Shown piece after piece: positions 8,095-17,113 of a stretch of DNA of 64,000 nucleotides; the first letter of the stretch is position 1; every line of letters begins with the position of its first letter. A program made the translations under genes and the position numbers. Where the stretch lies: contig DFHU01000007.1 of NCBI GenBank assembly GCA_002373045.1, positions 1-64,000 on the forward strand. Direction: 5' to 3'. The notes under the pieces were generated by a model. The model saw nothing but the letters and a program-made list of their open reading frames with translations. It did no database searches and was not told the origin of the DNA. The stretch comes from Pseudoselenomonas ruminantium. Lineage in GTDB: Bacteria; Bacillota; Negativicutes; Selenomonadales; Selenomonadaceae.

Positions 8095-10059
8095 ATGGCT
8101 AAAGAAACCCATGAATTTCAAGCGGAAACTAAACAACTGTTAGACCTCATGATTCATTCCATTTATACGAATCACGAGATTTTTCTGCGGGAGCTTATCT
8201 CCAACGCATCCGATGCGATTGACAAGGTGCATTTTGCCAGCCTGACCAACCGTGACATTCTGGAAGGTGACGACAGCTACGAAATCTTCCTCGAACCGGA
8301 TAAGGAAAACCATACCCTGACCATTCGCGATAATGGTATCGGCATGAGCCGTCAGGAAGTGATTGAAAATATCGGTACTATTGCCAAGTCCGGCACCAAG
8401 GCATTTATGGAACAGCTCAAGAAGGCCAAGGAAGCCAGCGAGGGCGCTGAGGGCAATACCGATAAGGAACTTATCGGTCAGTTCGGTGTAGGTTTCTACT
8501 CCGCGTTCATGGTAGCCGAAAAGGTGGTTATCGAAACCCGCAAGGCAGGCGAAACGGAAGGTACGCGCTGGGAATCCACGGGTGACGGTTCTTACAGCAT
8601 TGAAGAATGCAGCCGTGACAAGCGCGGTACGAGCATCACGATTACGCTGGGCAAGGAATTCTTCGGTGATGATGCCGAAAATGACTTCACGGAAAACTAC
8701 ACGCTTGAACGTCTGGTCAAGAAGTACAGCGACTATGTGCGTTACCCCATCAAGATGAACTTCGAGCATGAAGAAACGCCGAAGGATGATGAAGGCAAGG
8801 AAATCGAAGGCGCTGAGAAGGTTAAGACCATCGAATGTCGCACGCTGAACTCTATGCAGCCGCTTTGGACGAAGAATAAGTCCGACATCAAAGAGGAAGA
8901 ATACGACGAGTTTTTCAAGAATCAGTTCCATGAATGGGAAAAGCCGATGGAAGTATTCCATACCAAGGCTGAAGGCTCCGTGGAATACACGGCCCTGCTT
9001 GCCATTCCTTCCCGCGCTCCGTTCAATCTCTATCATACGGACTATGAACCGGGGCTGCAGCTCTATTCCCGCCATGTGTTCATCATGGACAAATGCAAGG
9101 ACCTGCTGCCGGATTACCTGCGCTTTATGAAGGGCCTTGTGGATTCTCCCGACCTGTCCCTCAATATCTCCCGTGAACTTTTGCAGCAGAGCCGCGAACT
9201 CAAGGTTATCGGCAAGGCGCTGGAAAAGAACATCCTCAAGTCCTTGGCCCGCAAGCTCAAGAACAAGCGTGAGGACTACGAAAAGTTCTGGAATGAGTTC
9301 GGCAAGTCCCTCAAGATTGGCGTTTACAACAGCATGTATGCGGGCAGCGACACCATCGATAAACTCAAAGACCTGCTGCTGTTCATGAGCTCCAAAGAGG
9401 GTAAGCTGGTTACGTTGAAGGAATATGTAGAGCGTATGCCGGAAAGCCAGAAGAAAATCTACTATGCTACGGCCAAGGACAAGGAAACCATTGAGCAACT
9501 GCCGCAGATGGAAACTCTGCGCGACAAGGGGCTTGAAGTTCTTTACCTGCTTGACCCGGTAGATGAATTCTGCATCGAAACCCTGCGCGAATACGAGGGC
9601 AAGAGTTTCCATTCCATCAGCCGCGGTGACCTTGACCTCGACGATGCCGAAAGCCAGGAAGTCAAGAAGGAAACCGAAGACATCCAGAAGAAGAATGATG
9701 ACCTCTTAAAGGACATCAAGGAAGCTTTGGGCGAAAAGGTTGCTGACGTTAAGGTATCTGCGCGTCTGAAATCCAGCGCAGTCTGCCTCGTTGCTGACGA
9801 AGCTGGCCCATCCCTGTCCATGGAACAGACCTTTGCCGAAATGAACAATCCGATGTTCAAGGCAAAACGCATTCTCGAAATCAACCCGCATCATGAACTC
9901 TTTACCCGCCTGCAGGGCCTCCATGATGCCGGCAAGGACAGCGCAGACTTCAAGGACTACTGCGACCTCCTCTACACACAGGCACTCCTTATCGAAGGCA
10001 TCCTGCCGGAAAATCCGGTGGAATTTGCCAATAAGGTTGCAAAACTGATGGCAAAATAA
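8095..10059 (+). CDS. htpG: molecular chaperone HtpG (Hsp90)
   Basis: A full-length 654-residue bacterial Hsp90, an ATP-dependent cytoplasmic chaperone dimer. The N-terminal GHKL ATPase shows ELISNASDAIDK, DNGIGMSR and GQFGVGFYSAFMVA, the lid and nucleotide-pocket motifs. The middle domain has SRAPFNLY and the catalytic-loop SRELLQQSRELKVI, and a C-terminal dimerisation domain follows. AGAGAGG precedes the ATG. It is transcribed alone from a CIRCE-bearing promoter, so it should be repressed by HrcA and induced by heat. In Bacillus subtilis htpG is not in the CIRCE regulon, so this wiring differs from that model. Confidence 0.97.
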   Translation: MAKETHEFQAETKQLLDLMIHSIYTNHEIFLRELISNASDAIDKVHFASLTNRDILEGDDSYEIFLEPDKENHTLTIRDNGIGMSRQEVIENIGTIAKSGTKAFMEQLKKAKEASEGAEGNTDKELIGQFGVGFYSAFMVAEKVVIETRKAGETEGTRWESTGDGSYSIEECSRDKRGTSITITLGKEFFGDDAENDFTENYTLERLVKKYSDYVRYPIKMNFEHEETPKDDEGKEIEGAEKVKTIECRTLNSMQPLWTKNKSDIKEEEYDEFFKNQFHEWEKPMEVFHTKAEGSVEYTALLAIPSRAPFNLYHTDYEPGLQLYSRHVFIMDKCKDLLPDYLRFMKGLVDSPDLSLNISRELLQQSRELKVIGKALEKNILKSLARKLKNKREDYEKFWNEFGKSLKIGVYNSMYAGSDTIDKLKDLLLFMSSKEGKLVTLKEYVERMPESQKKIYYATAKDKETIEQLPQMETLRDKGLEVLYLLDPVDEFCIETLREYEGKSFHSISRGDLDLDDAESQEVKKETEDIQKKNDDLLKDIKEALGEKVADVKVSARLKSSAVCLVADEAGPSLSMEQTFAEMNNPMFKAKRILEINPHHELFTRLQGLHDAGKDSADFKDYCDLLYTQALLIEGILPENPVEFANKVAKLMAK

Positions 10060-10073
10060 TTGCATAGCACTTA

Positions 10074-10108
10074 AAAATGACTGGTCATGCACTTGACCGG
10101 TCATTTTT
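10074..10108 (+). terminator. rho-independent terminator after htpG
   Basis: AATGACTGGTCA pairs with TTGACCGGTCATT around a five-base loop, followed by a T run. Confidence 0.85.
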
Positions 10109-10111
10109 TCA

Positions 10112-10140
10112 TTGGATTTTCAAGAAAACATGCTTATAAT
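10112..10140 (+). promoter_or_regulatory. promoter of the two-component operon
   Basis: TTGGAT at 10112-10117 and TATAAT at 10135-10140 with 17-bp spacing, directly after the htpG terminator. Confidence 0.65.
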
Positions 10141-10171
10141 AGAAGAGAAAAAAGATTTTGGAGGTGCGGTT

Positions 10172-10852
10172 ATGCGTGTTTTATTGGCAGAAGATGACCG
10201 GCGCTTGGGCAAATTAGTGCAATATATGCTGGAACAGAATAAGATAAAGGCCGACTGGGTGACCAATGGCAGTGAAGTTTATGAGTACGCCATGTACACC
10301 GATTATGATATTTTAATTCTCGACTGGATGATGCCGGGTGAAAACGGCATTGATATTTGTAAGCGGCTGCGCAGTGAGGGATATGCCAAGGCTATCCTGA
10401 TGTTGACGGCTCGTGACTCGGTGGAAGACCGGGTATCGGGGCTTGATGCGGGGGCGGATGATTATTTGGTGAAGCCCTTTGAATTTGCCGAGCTTATGGC
10501 GCGTCTGCGGGCACTTGGACGCCGCAGTACGCAGCAGATTCAGCAGGACAAGGTGGAAGTGGGCGAATTTACGCTGAACCGCACGACGAAGGTGCTGAAG
10601 AAAAAGGATGAAGTCATTCAGCTTTCTCCGCGAGAGTTTCAGATTTTTGACTTGTTGGTGCAAAATTTGGGCATTGTGGTGCCGCGTGACATTCTGCTTG
10701 ACCGTATCTGGGGCATGGAAGCAGACGTCAGCTCCAATAATATCGACTCCTATATCAAGATTTTGCGGAAGAAACTGGATTTAGGAGACGGAGAAACCGC
10801 CATTAAGACCGTCCGGGGCATTGGCTATAAGCTGGAGGTTGGCGGGCAGTGA
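10172..10852 (+). CDS. OmpR/PhoB-family response regulator
   Basis: A 226-residue response regulator. The receiver domain has AEDDRRLG with the acidic pocket, ILILDWMMPGENG with the phospho-acceptor Asp near residue 51, and DYLVKPFEFAEL with the conserved Lys. The C-terminal winged helix has LSPREFQIFDLL and VSSNNIDSYIKILRKKL, the DNA-binding part. An upstream in-frame TTG at 10112 falls in the promoter; GGAGG at 10160-10164 sets ATG 10172. It overlaps the histidine kinase gene by four bases (GTGA), so the two are translationally coupled. The regulated genes are not evident. Confidence 0.93.
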   Translation: MRVLLAEDDRRLGKLVQYMLEQNKIKADWVTNGSEVYEYAMYTDYDILILDWMMPGENGIDICKRLRSEGYAKAILMLTARDSVEDRVSGLDAGADDYLVKPFEFAELMARLRALGRRSTQQIQQDKVEVGEFTLNRTTKVLKKKDEVIQLSPREFQIFDLLVQNLGIVVPRDILLDRIWGMEADVSSNNIDSYIKILRKKLDLGDGETAIKTVRGIGYKLEVGGQ

Positions 10853-12168
10853 CCGAAAATCTCTTTGGCAAAAGCCGCAAGCGGCTCACGATGCTCTATT
10901 CTCTGGTGATGATTATTTTCCTTGCGATATTGATTTTTGCCATGCATCAGTCGATGGATTGGTCGATTCGCTCCGAGCAGGCAAGAGAGCTTTGGGACAC
11001 GGCAGATAATGTGGCAGAAGCCCAGAAGTATCTCAATCAGCATCCGGAACTTGTGATTGATGATACGCTGGCTTACAAGAACACCAATGACCGCCTGTTC
11101 TTCTATGTCTTTGACGAAGATGGCAGGCTGTTGAATTTCTCGCGGGCATCTTTCCGCATTGAGCCGTTTATTCTCGATGTGATGTCTCAGTGGTCAGCTC
11201 CCGAAGGGGATGTGGTAGTCGTGACGAAGCCCAAGGAAAATGGGCATAAGTCGGAAATCATGATGACCACGCAAAAAATCACCGAAGCAAATGGCAAGGT
11301 GCAGATGGTCTATGTGGGCAAGGATGTTACCGCATTGTACAGCGGTATGGAAAAGGCCACGAGCATTATGGCGGGGCTGGGGCTGTTGGCATTGGTTATC
11401 GCGACGATAGTCGGGCATATCCTTTCCGGCAAAGCCATGGTACCGCTGAAAGCGGCCTATGAAAAACAGCGGCAGTTTGCTGCCGATGCGTCCCATGAAC
11501 TGCGCACGCCGCTGGCAGTCGTGATGGCCTCAGCGGAAATTCTGCAGAATGACCCGGAGATAAAATCGCCCTTCTTGAAACAGGTCGTGGAAGATGTCCA
11601 CGATGAAGTCAAGAAGATGACCAAGCTCGTGAGCGACCTGCTGGTTGTGGCCCGCAGTGACAATAAGGCGCTGAAGCTTAAGACGTCCAAGTTTGATTTG
11701 GGGGCGGTGGCGGCGCAGACTGCCCGCCTGATGCAGCCGCTGGCTGAGCAGAAGCACATCACTATTGCTGCCGATAATCTGCCGAAAACCATCATCCATG
11801 CAGATGAGCAGAAAATTCGTCAGCTCGTGCTGATTTTGGTCGATAATGCGGTGAAGTACACGCAGGACGGGGGCAAGGTTACAGTGAATTTCCGGCCTGC
11901 CGAGAAAGGCAAGGTAACCTTGGCGGTGCAGGATACTGGGATTGGCATTGCCAAGGAAGACCAGGAAAAAATCTTTGACCGCTTTTACCGGGTGGATAAG
12001 GCGCGTTCCCGAGAAATGGGCGGCAATGGCTTAGGACTCGCGATTGCACAGGAAATCGTCGAGCTACATCATGGCAAGATTGCCATTGAGAGTGAATTGG
12101 GCAAAGGTACGACCTTTTTGGTTACGCTGAAAAGTAAAACGCGGGGAAAAAATCTGCATATGTTTTAA
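10849..12168 (+). CDS. sensor histidine kinase
   Basis: A 439-residue membrane kinase paired with the preceding regulator. A first membrane helix lies near residues 14-33, an extracytoplasmic sensor region to about 165, and a second helix near 168-190. Then come the H box (ADASHELRTPLAVV, phospho-accepting His), the N box (LVDNAVKYTQDGG), the G1 box (DTGIGIAKEDQ), FDRFYRVDKARS and the G2 box GGNGLGLAIAQEI. The GTG start overlaps the regulator stop. The stimulus is unknown; it autophosphorylates and transfers to the partner by family rule. Confidence 0.93.
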   Translation: MTENLFGKSRKRLTMLYSLVMIIFLAILIFAMHQSMDWSIRSEQARELWDTADNVAEAQKYLNQHPELVIDDTLAYKNTNDRLFFYVFDEDGRLLNFSRASFRIEPFILDVMSQWSAPEGDVVVVTKPKENGHKSEIMMTTQKITEANGKVQMVYVGKDVTALYSGMEKATSIMAGLGLLALVIATIVGHILSGKAMVPLKAAYEKQRQFAADASHELRTPLAVVMASAEILQNDPEIKSPFLKQVVEDVHDEVKKMTKLVSDLLVVARSDNKALKLKTSKFDLGAVAAQTARLMQPLAEQKHITIAADNLPKTIIHADEQKIRQLVLILVDNAVKYTQDGGKVTVNFRPAEKGKVTLAVQDTGIGIAKEDQEKIFDRFYRVDKARSREMGGNGLGLAIAQEIVELHHGKIAIESELGKGTTFLVTLKSKTRGKNLHMF

Positions 12169-12240
12169 TTTGCTGGCAGGAAATTCGCAGTAAGCAACGA
12201 ATACTAAACCATAATGAAGGATATTTCCGGGGGGATGTGC

Positions 12241-12681
12241 ATGAAACATTCAGGGCTGGATGAGCGCTTGGATGCCATATTAGTGCGAGCAGCTATGCGA
12301 TTGGAAGAACGTATGCGGCTGGCGTATTTTCGCGGAAACCTGGCTAAGTATTTAGAACGGGTTGGTTTGGCCAAATACATGGATGAAGAAAAACTCGCCA
12401 AAGGCAGTCTCCTTGAACTGCAGGATGATGCAGCTGTAGTGATGGCGTATCGTCTGCGTAAAGCGCGTAATCGTGGCTATTTGAAGGAAGCGTTGGATGA
12501 ACTCAATATGGCAGAACTCTTACAAAAGGAAACCCGGATAAAGACGGTGGTACCCTCCATTAAGCGGCAGCCTGTAGAAAAAAAGGTGCAGCTGCAAATG
12601 GTGAGAGGTGAGAACAAATCTTCAGCGCTGACCGCAGAAGAAAAGAAAAAGTTATTGAAAAACTTTAAGGTGATAAAATGA
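12241..12681 (+). CDS. small hypothetical protein
   Basis: A 146-residue, highly charged, mostly helical protein I do not recognise. It starts MKHSGLDERLDAILVRAAMRLEERM and ends with a Lys-rich tail (EEKKKLLKNFKVIK). No signal peptide or membrane segment is seen. GGGGGG at 12227-12233 favours ATG 12241 over the upstream ATG at 12214. It stands alone between the kinase gene and a terminator and precedes the RND genes. Confidence 0.55.
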   Translation: MKHSGLDERLDAILVRAAMRLEERMRLAYFRGNLAKYLERVGLAKYMDEEKLAKGSLLELQDDAAVVMAYRLRKARNRGYLKEALDELNMAELLQKETRIKTVVPSIKRQPVEKKVQLQMVRGENKSSALTAEEKKKLLKNFKVIK

Positions 12682-12720
12682 AAATCGCTGATGAACCTCG
12701 TGTTCGTCAGCGATTTTTTC
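12681..12720 (+). terminator. rho-independent terminator
   Basis: AAAATCGCTGATGAAC and GTTCGTCAGCGATTTTTT form a strong hairpin with a T tail around a five-base loop. Confidence 0.85.
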
Positions 12721-12740
12721 CCCGGAAATGAGGAATAAAA

Positions 12741-13976
12741 ATGCGGCATAACTTTACGGTTACGACAAAAAGACAAAAATTGGCTGCAGGAGGGATAGTG
12801 CTCATCTTGCTGGCTATTGCACTTTATGTTTATATGGGCATGGGCAAGGATAATATGCAGAAGGTTCGCCGCAACAGTCCTGTTGTTGAGGTGCAGGAAG
12901 TGGTGCGGGCGGATATGGGGCGTCATATTGTTTTGTCTGGGCAGACGGTTGCTGATGCCAGTATCAGCCTGGCCCCAAAATACAATGGCCGGATTACGGC
13001 GGTTTATGCTGACCTGGGCGATTGGGTGGAAGAAGGCCAAATTCTCATGGTGCAGGATTTGGAGGATTTGGATATTTCCATTGCGCAGAATGCGGCTGCT
13101 GCCGGTGCGGCAAGGGCAGATGTCCGGGAAACGGCAGCTACTTATAATGCCAATCTCAGCAGTAAGAAAAATGCTTATGAGCTAGCCAGCGCCAAATATG
13201 AGCGTCAAAAGTATCTTTTCTCCATCGGGGCTATCTCACAGGATAAGCTGGACAGTGTAGAGGCTGAATACAGTGCTGCCAAAGCGGCGTATGAAGTGCT
13301 GGCCAATCAGCAGGCCGGTGGTATGGCTGCGGCCATAGAGTCAAAAGAGTTGCTGGCGGCCAAGCAGGAGCATGCTACAGAGGCGTTGGAAAAACAGCGG
13401 TCAGATATGATTTTACGGGCGCCGCGCAGCGGTATAATCGCTTATCGAAATGCTGAGGTCGGGGCAATGGCTGCCGCCGGAACGAAAGCATTTACGTTGG
13501 TGGACAATGGCCATATTAATGTAGACTGTACCATTGGCGAAAACGATGCGGCGATTTTACAGGCCGGGATGGAGGTCAATGTTACCATCGATGCCTTGGG
13601 AAAAGATTTTCTAGGGAAAATTATCTTTGTAAGCCCGGCTATGGACGAAGATAGCAAGAGTTACAGGGTACGGGTTTCTTTGGATAATCCGGACAATACA
13701 GTCAAGGCTGGCTTGTTTGCCCATACGGCCGTGGATATTCTGCAGCGTCCGCAAACAATATTTGTACCTCAATCGGCAGTGCTGACCCGAAATGGCGAGC
13801 AGTATGTCTTTGTCCTGCGGGAAGATGGTACGGTAGAGCGGCGCGTGGTGAAAATAGGCCTGCTTAATGATGTTTCGGAGGAGATTCTGGAGGGCCTGGC
13901 GGAAGGTGAGAAGGTTGTTCTCACGAATCAGGATAAACTGCAGGATGGCATGAAAGTCAAGGTGGCAGCAGAATGA
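12741..13976 (+). CDS. RND efflux periplasmic adaptor (HlyD/AcrA family)
   Basis: A 411-residue membrane-fusion protein. An N-terminal membrane anchor (residues about 13-32) precedes a biotinyl-lipoyl half-domain (GRITAVYADLGDWVEEGQIL), a coiled-coil hairpin of about residues 110-210 rich in Ala, Lys and Glu, a second lipoyl half (LRAPRSGIIAYRNAEVG), a beta-barrel, and a membrane-proximal domain (VPQSAVLTRNGEQYVFVL). It would link the inner-membrane pump encoded next door to an outer-membrane channel. The stop overlaps the pump start (ATGA). No TolC-type gene is adjacent. Confidence 0.92.
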   Translation: MRHNFTVTTKRQKLAAGGIVLILLAIALYVYMGMGKDNMQKVRRNSPVVEVQEVVRADMGRHIVLSGQTVADASISLAPKYNGRITAVYADLGDWVEEGQILMVQDLEDLDISIAQNAAAAGAARADVRETAATYNANLSSKKNAYELASAKYERQKYLFSIGAISQDKLDSVEAEYSAAKAAYEVLANQQAGGMAAAIESKELLAAKQEHATEALEKQRSDMILRAPRSGIIAYRNAEVGAMAAAGTKAFTLVDNGHINVDCTIGENDAAILQAGMEVNVTIDALGKDFLGKIIFVSPAMDEDSKSYRVRVSLDNPDNTVKAGLFAHTAVDILQRPQTIFVPQSAVLTRNGEQYVFVLREDGTVERRVVKIGLLNDVSEEILEGLAEGEKVVLTNQDKLQDGMKVKVAAE

Positions 13977-16900
13977 ATATTACCCGTTTATCAATCCTCC
14001 GGCCAGTGGGCATATCGATGATTGTCGCCTTCTTTGTGGTGTTGGGGTTGTATAGTTACTACCGCATTGGTGTGGAACTGCTGCCTGCGCTAAATACGCC
14101 TTATGTCACGGTTACCGTGAAATATCCCGGAGCCAGTGCCGAATCTGTGGAGCAGGAAATCATCAAGCCCGTGGAAGATGCAGTATCTTCCGTGTCCAAT
14201 GTGAAGACCATAACATCTGTGGCCAGCTATGAGCGGGGTCGCGTAATGATGGAATTGAATTTTGATGCGGATGCGGACATGGCGGCTATTGAGGCCACAA
14301 AAAAAGTAGAGGCCATTAAAAATAAATTGCCTGATGAGGCCGACGCACCTGTGGTGGTAAAGCGGGATATTAATGCCAAGCCCATCATGGAACTGGCGGT
14401 CATGAGTCAGCATGGCTTGGGTGATACCTATTCCATGACGGAAAATGTCTTTCAGGATGTTTTGCAGCAGGCGGGCGGCGTTTCGGAAATCGAGCTGCAT
14501 GGTGGCCGGGATAAGGAAGTAGCCGTGGAAGTGGATCGGGATAAACTGGCTGCCTATAAGCTGACTCTGCCCAAAATCGCCAGCGCTGTCCGCAATGAAA
14601 ATCAGCTGCTGCCGTCCGGACCGATATATACGGAGTCGACAAAATCCGATGTGCGGGTGGTGGCCGAATACAGTAAGGCCGCAGATATTGAAAAAGTCCG
14701 GATACAAAACAGCAGGGGAGAATTGATTCCGCTGACGGCCGTGGCCACAGTGCGGGAGCAGGATGCCCGCCAGCAGCGCTATGGGCGCCTGAATGGAGAA
14801 CCGGCAATCAATGTGCTGATTTACAAGAACAGTGATGCCAATGTGGTGGAGACGGCAGGCAATATCCTGAAAGCGGTAGAAAAGCTTCGCCGTGACTATC
14901 AGGACTATCAGTTTATCGTGGTGTCCAACGATGCGGACTATGTGGACACTGCTCTGCATAATACCTTGGGGACTTTGGTAGAAGGGTTGATTACTACAGG
15001 GCTGGTATTGTTTCTCTTTTTGCGGGGATGGCGCTCCACAGCCGCTGTTATGATTGCCATACCCACTTCGCTTATCTCGACATTCTTTGTCATGTACCTG
15101 GCCGGTTTTACGTTCAATATGATGTCCCTGATGGGCATGACTTTATGTGTGGGGATTTTGGTCGATGACAGCATTGTGGTGCTGGAAAACATTATCCGCT
15201 ACCTGAAAAATGGCGCTGCTCCCGCTGAGGCGGCGGAAAAAGGACGTACGGAAATAGGCATGGCGGCTATTGCCATTACCCTTTGCGATGCGGCGGTGTT
15301 TATGCCGATTGCGTTTATGGAAGGCATGACCGGTCAGTTTTTTCGGCAGTTTGGTTTGACCATCGTTTTTGCTGGGGCGTTTTCGCTGTTTGTGTCGTTT
15401 ACGCTGACACCGATGCTGGCTTCACGCTTCTTCAAAAACGGCTATCATGTGGATAACCGCTTTTTGTGGCAGTTTATGGATAAGATGGAAGAACGGGCTG
15501 TGGGGCTTTATCGGCAAGCACTTTTTTGGAGTCTGGGACATCGGAAAAAACTTTTGCTCACGATTCTGGCCGTTTTTGCAGGCGTCATGGCTTTGATTCC
15601 TTTGGGAGCAGTAGGGACAGAGTTCATGCCGCAGACGGATGAGTCCGGTTTTACCATCAATATTCAATGTCCTGTGCGGGCTTCCTCGGAAGAACCGAAT
15701 AAAGTGGCCTTGCAGCTGGAAAAAAAGCTCTCTGAGATTCCTGAGGTCAAATACTATATGACGCAGGCTGGTGGGTCGAGTAGTGCCTATGAGGGCCGTA
15801 TTAAAGTGCAGCTTTTAGGGCGGCGGGAACGCAGCCGTTCTGTTTGGGAGATTACGCAGGAAGTCCGTGAGTATGCCAGTCATATTTCCGGGGCGGAAAT
15901 CCGGGTGACGGAGAATCAGTCCAATATGGGCGGCCCAAGTGGCGGGCGTGGCGGCGGCGGAGCCCTGCAGGTTGAACTGCGGGGAAACAATATGCAGGAC
16001 TTGGCAGTTGCGGCCGATAAAGTGGAAAAAATCCTGCGGCACGAGGTTAAAGGTGTAGGGGATGTCAATAGTTCCTATACGGAGGGCATGCCGGAGCTGC
16101 AGCTGATGGTCAATCGGGATAAACTCAAGGTTTTTGATGCCAGTCTGGCCGATATTGATACGGCTTTTTCTTCGGCAATATCGGGACTTTCTGCCGGGGA
16201 ATTGAAAAATGACCCGCTGAACGGCGGGCAGGATACCAAAATCAAGGTTCGCTTTAAGGGAGCTGATGGCTATCATGCATCAGATGTGGCCAGAGTCCCG
16301 GTTTGGGCTAATGGCAAACTGGCCTATTTAGGCGATGTGGCCGATATCAAGGATGGGCGCGGCCCTGTCAGTATCCGCCGTGTGGATAAGCAGCGCTCCA
16401 TTCAGTTGGGCGCTAACTTGCGCGGAAGACCGGTCGGTGATGTGGTGCGGGATATAAAGCAGATTTTGCAGGAAACTGACCTGGGCGAAGGCGTAACCTA
16501 TCGGTTTAAGGGACAGGCAAGCCGCATGAATGAAACCTTCGGTGAACTGATTAGTGCCTTGTTCCTGGCTTTGGTGCTGATCTATATGCTGCTTGCGGTG
16601 CTCTACGAGTCGGTGCTCACCCCGTTCATCCGTATGTTTTCCCTGCCTTTGGGGCTTATCGGTTCAGTGCTCTTGTTGTTCCTGACACATAATACGTTGA
16701 ATCTTTACTCCATGATTGGGATATTGGTTATGGATGGCATTGTGGCGAAGAACGGCACATTGCTCATTGATTATACGTTGACCTTGATGGATCGGGGGAG
16801 AACAGCACTGGAGGCTATTGTGGAGGCCGGCTGCGTGCGCTTAAAGCCCATCTGCATGACGACGATTACCATGATGGTGGGGATGCTGCCGATGGCGCTG

Positions 16901-17047
16901 GCAATGACCGATGGTGCAGAAACTCGCGTTTCCATGGCCTGGGTAATCATTGGTGGCCTGTTGACTTCCACCGTATTTACGTTGTTGGTCATACCGATTA
17001 TCTTTTTGTATTTCTATCAGAAAAAGGAATCGGCTCGCAGCAGTTAA
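13973..17047 (+). CDS. RND multidrug efflux transporter (AcrB/HAE family)
   Basis: A 1024-residue inner-membrane proton/drug antiporter with twelve expected helices. The N-terminal RPVGISMIVAFFVVLGLYSY helix leads into porter motifs such as YPGASAESVEQEI and PVEDAVSSVSNV. The GMTLCVGILVDDSIVVLENI segment carries the paired Asp residues of the proton relay. A Gly-rich insertion (GGPSGGRGGGG) sits in the second periplasmic loop. It is coupled to the adaptor gene by a four-base overlap and followed by a terminator, so the operon has two genes. Substrates cannot be told from sequence. Confidence 0.95.
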   Translation: MNITRLSILRPVGISMIVAFFVVLGLYSYYRIGVELLPALNTPYVTVTVKYPGASAESVEQEIIKPVEDAVSSVSNVKTITSVASYERGRVMMELNFDADADMAAIEATKKVEAIKNKLPDEADAPVVVKRDINAKPIMELAVMSQHGLGDTYSMTENVFQDVLQQAGGVSEIELHGGRDKEVAVEVDRDKLAAYKLTLPKIASAVRNENQLLPSGPIYTESTKSDVRVVAEYSKAADIEKVRIQNSRGELIPLTAVATVREQDARQQRYGRLNGEPAINVLIYKNSDANVVETAGNILKAVEKLRRDYQDYQFIVVSNDADYVDTALHNTLGTLVEGLITTGLVLFLFLRGWRSTAAVMIAIPTSLISTFFVMYLAGFTFNMMSLMGMTLCVGILVDDSIVVLENIIRYLKNGAAPAEAAEKGRTEIGMAAIAITLCDAAVFMPIAFMEGMTGQFFRQFGLTIVFAGAFSLFVSFTLTPMLASRFFKNGYHVDNRFLWQFMDKMEERAVGLYRQALFWSLGHRKKLLLTILAVFAGVMALIPLGAVGTEFMPQTDESGFTINIQCPVRASSEEPNKVALQLEKKLSEIPEVKYYMTQAGGSSSAYEGRIKVQLLGRRERSRSVWEITQEVREYASHISGAEIRVTENQSNMGGPSGGRGGGGALQVELRGNNMQDLAVAADKVEKILRHEVKGVGDVNSSYTEGMPELQLMVNRDKLKVFDASLADIDTAFSSAISGLSAGELKNDPLNGGQDTKIKVRFKGADGYHASDVARVPVWANGKLAYLGDVADIKDGRGPVSIRRVDKQRSIQLGANLRGRPVGDVVRDIKQILQETDLGEGVTYRFKGQASRMNETFGELISALFLALVLIYMLLAVLYESVLTPFIRMFSLPLGLIGSVLLLFLTHNTLNLYSMIGILVMDGIVAKNGTLLIDYTLTLMDRGRTALEAIVEAGCVRLKPICMTTITMMVGMLPMALAMTDGAETRVSMAWVIIGGLLTSTVFTLLVIPIIFLYFYQKKESARSS

Positions 17048-17059
17048 ATGAATAGCAGA

Positions 17060-17097
17060 AAAATCCCTGACCGGTCGATGCCGGTCAGGGATTTTTT
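17060..17097 (+). terminator. rho-independent terminator after RND operon
   Basis: AAAATCCCTGACCGG and CCGGTCAGGGATTTTTT with a six-base loop. Confidence 0.9.
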
Positions 17098-17113
17098 GTG
17101 AACGATTATGATG

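Noticed and set aside
8140..9612. 490-codon minus-strand open frame opposite htpG
   Set aside because: A shadow frame with no domain signature; the plus strand is a clear full-length HtpG.
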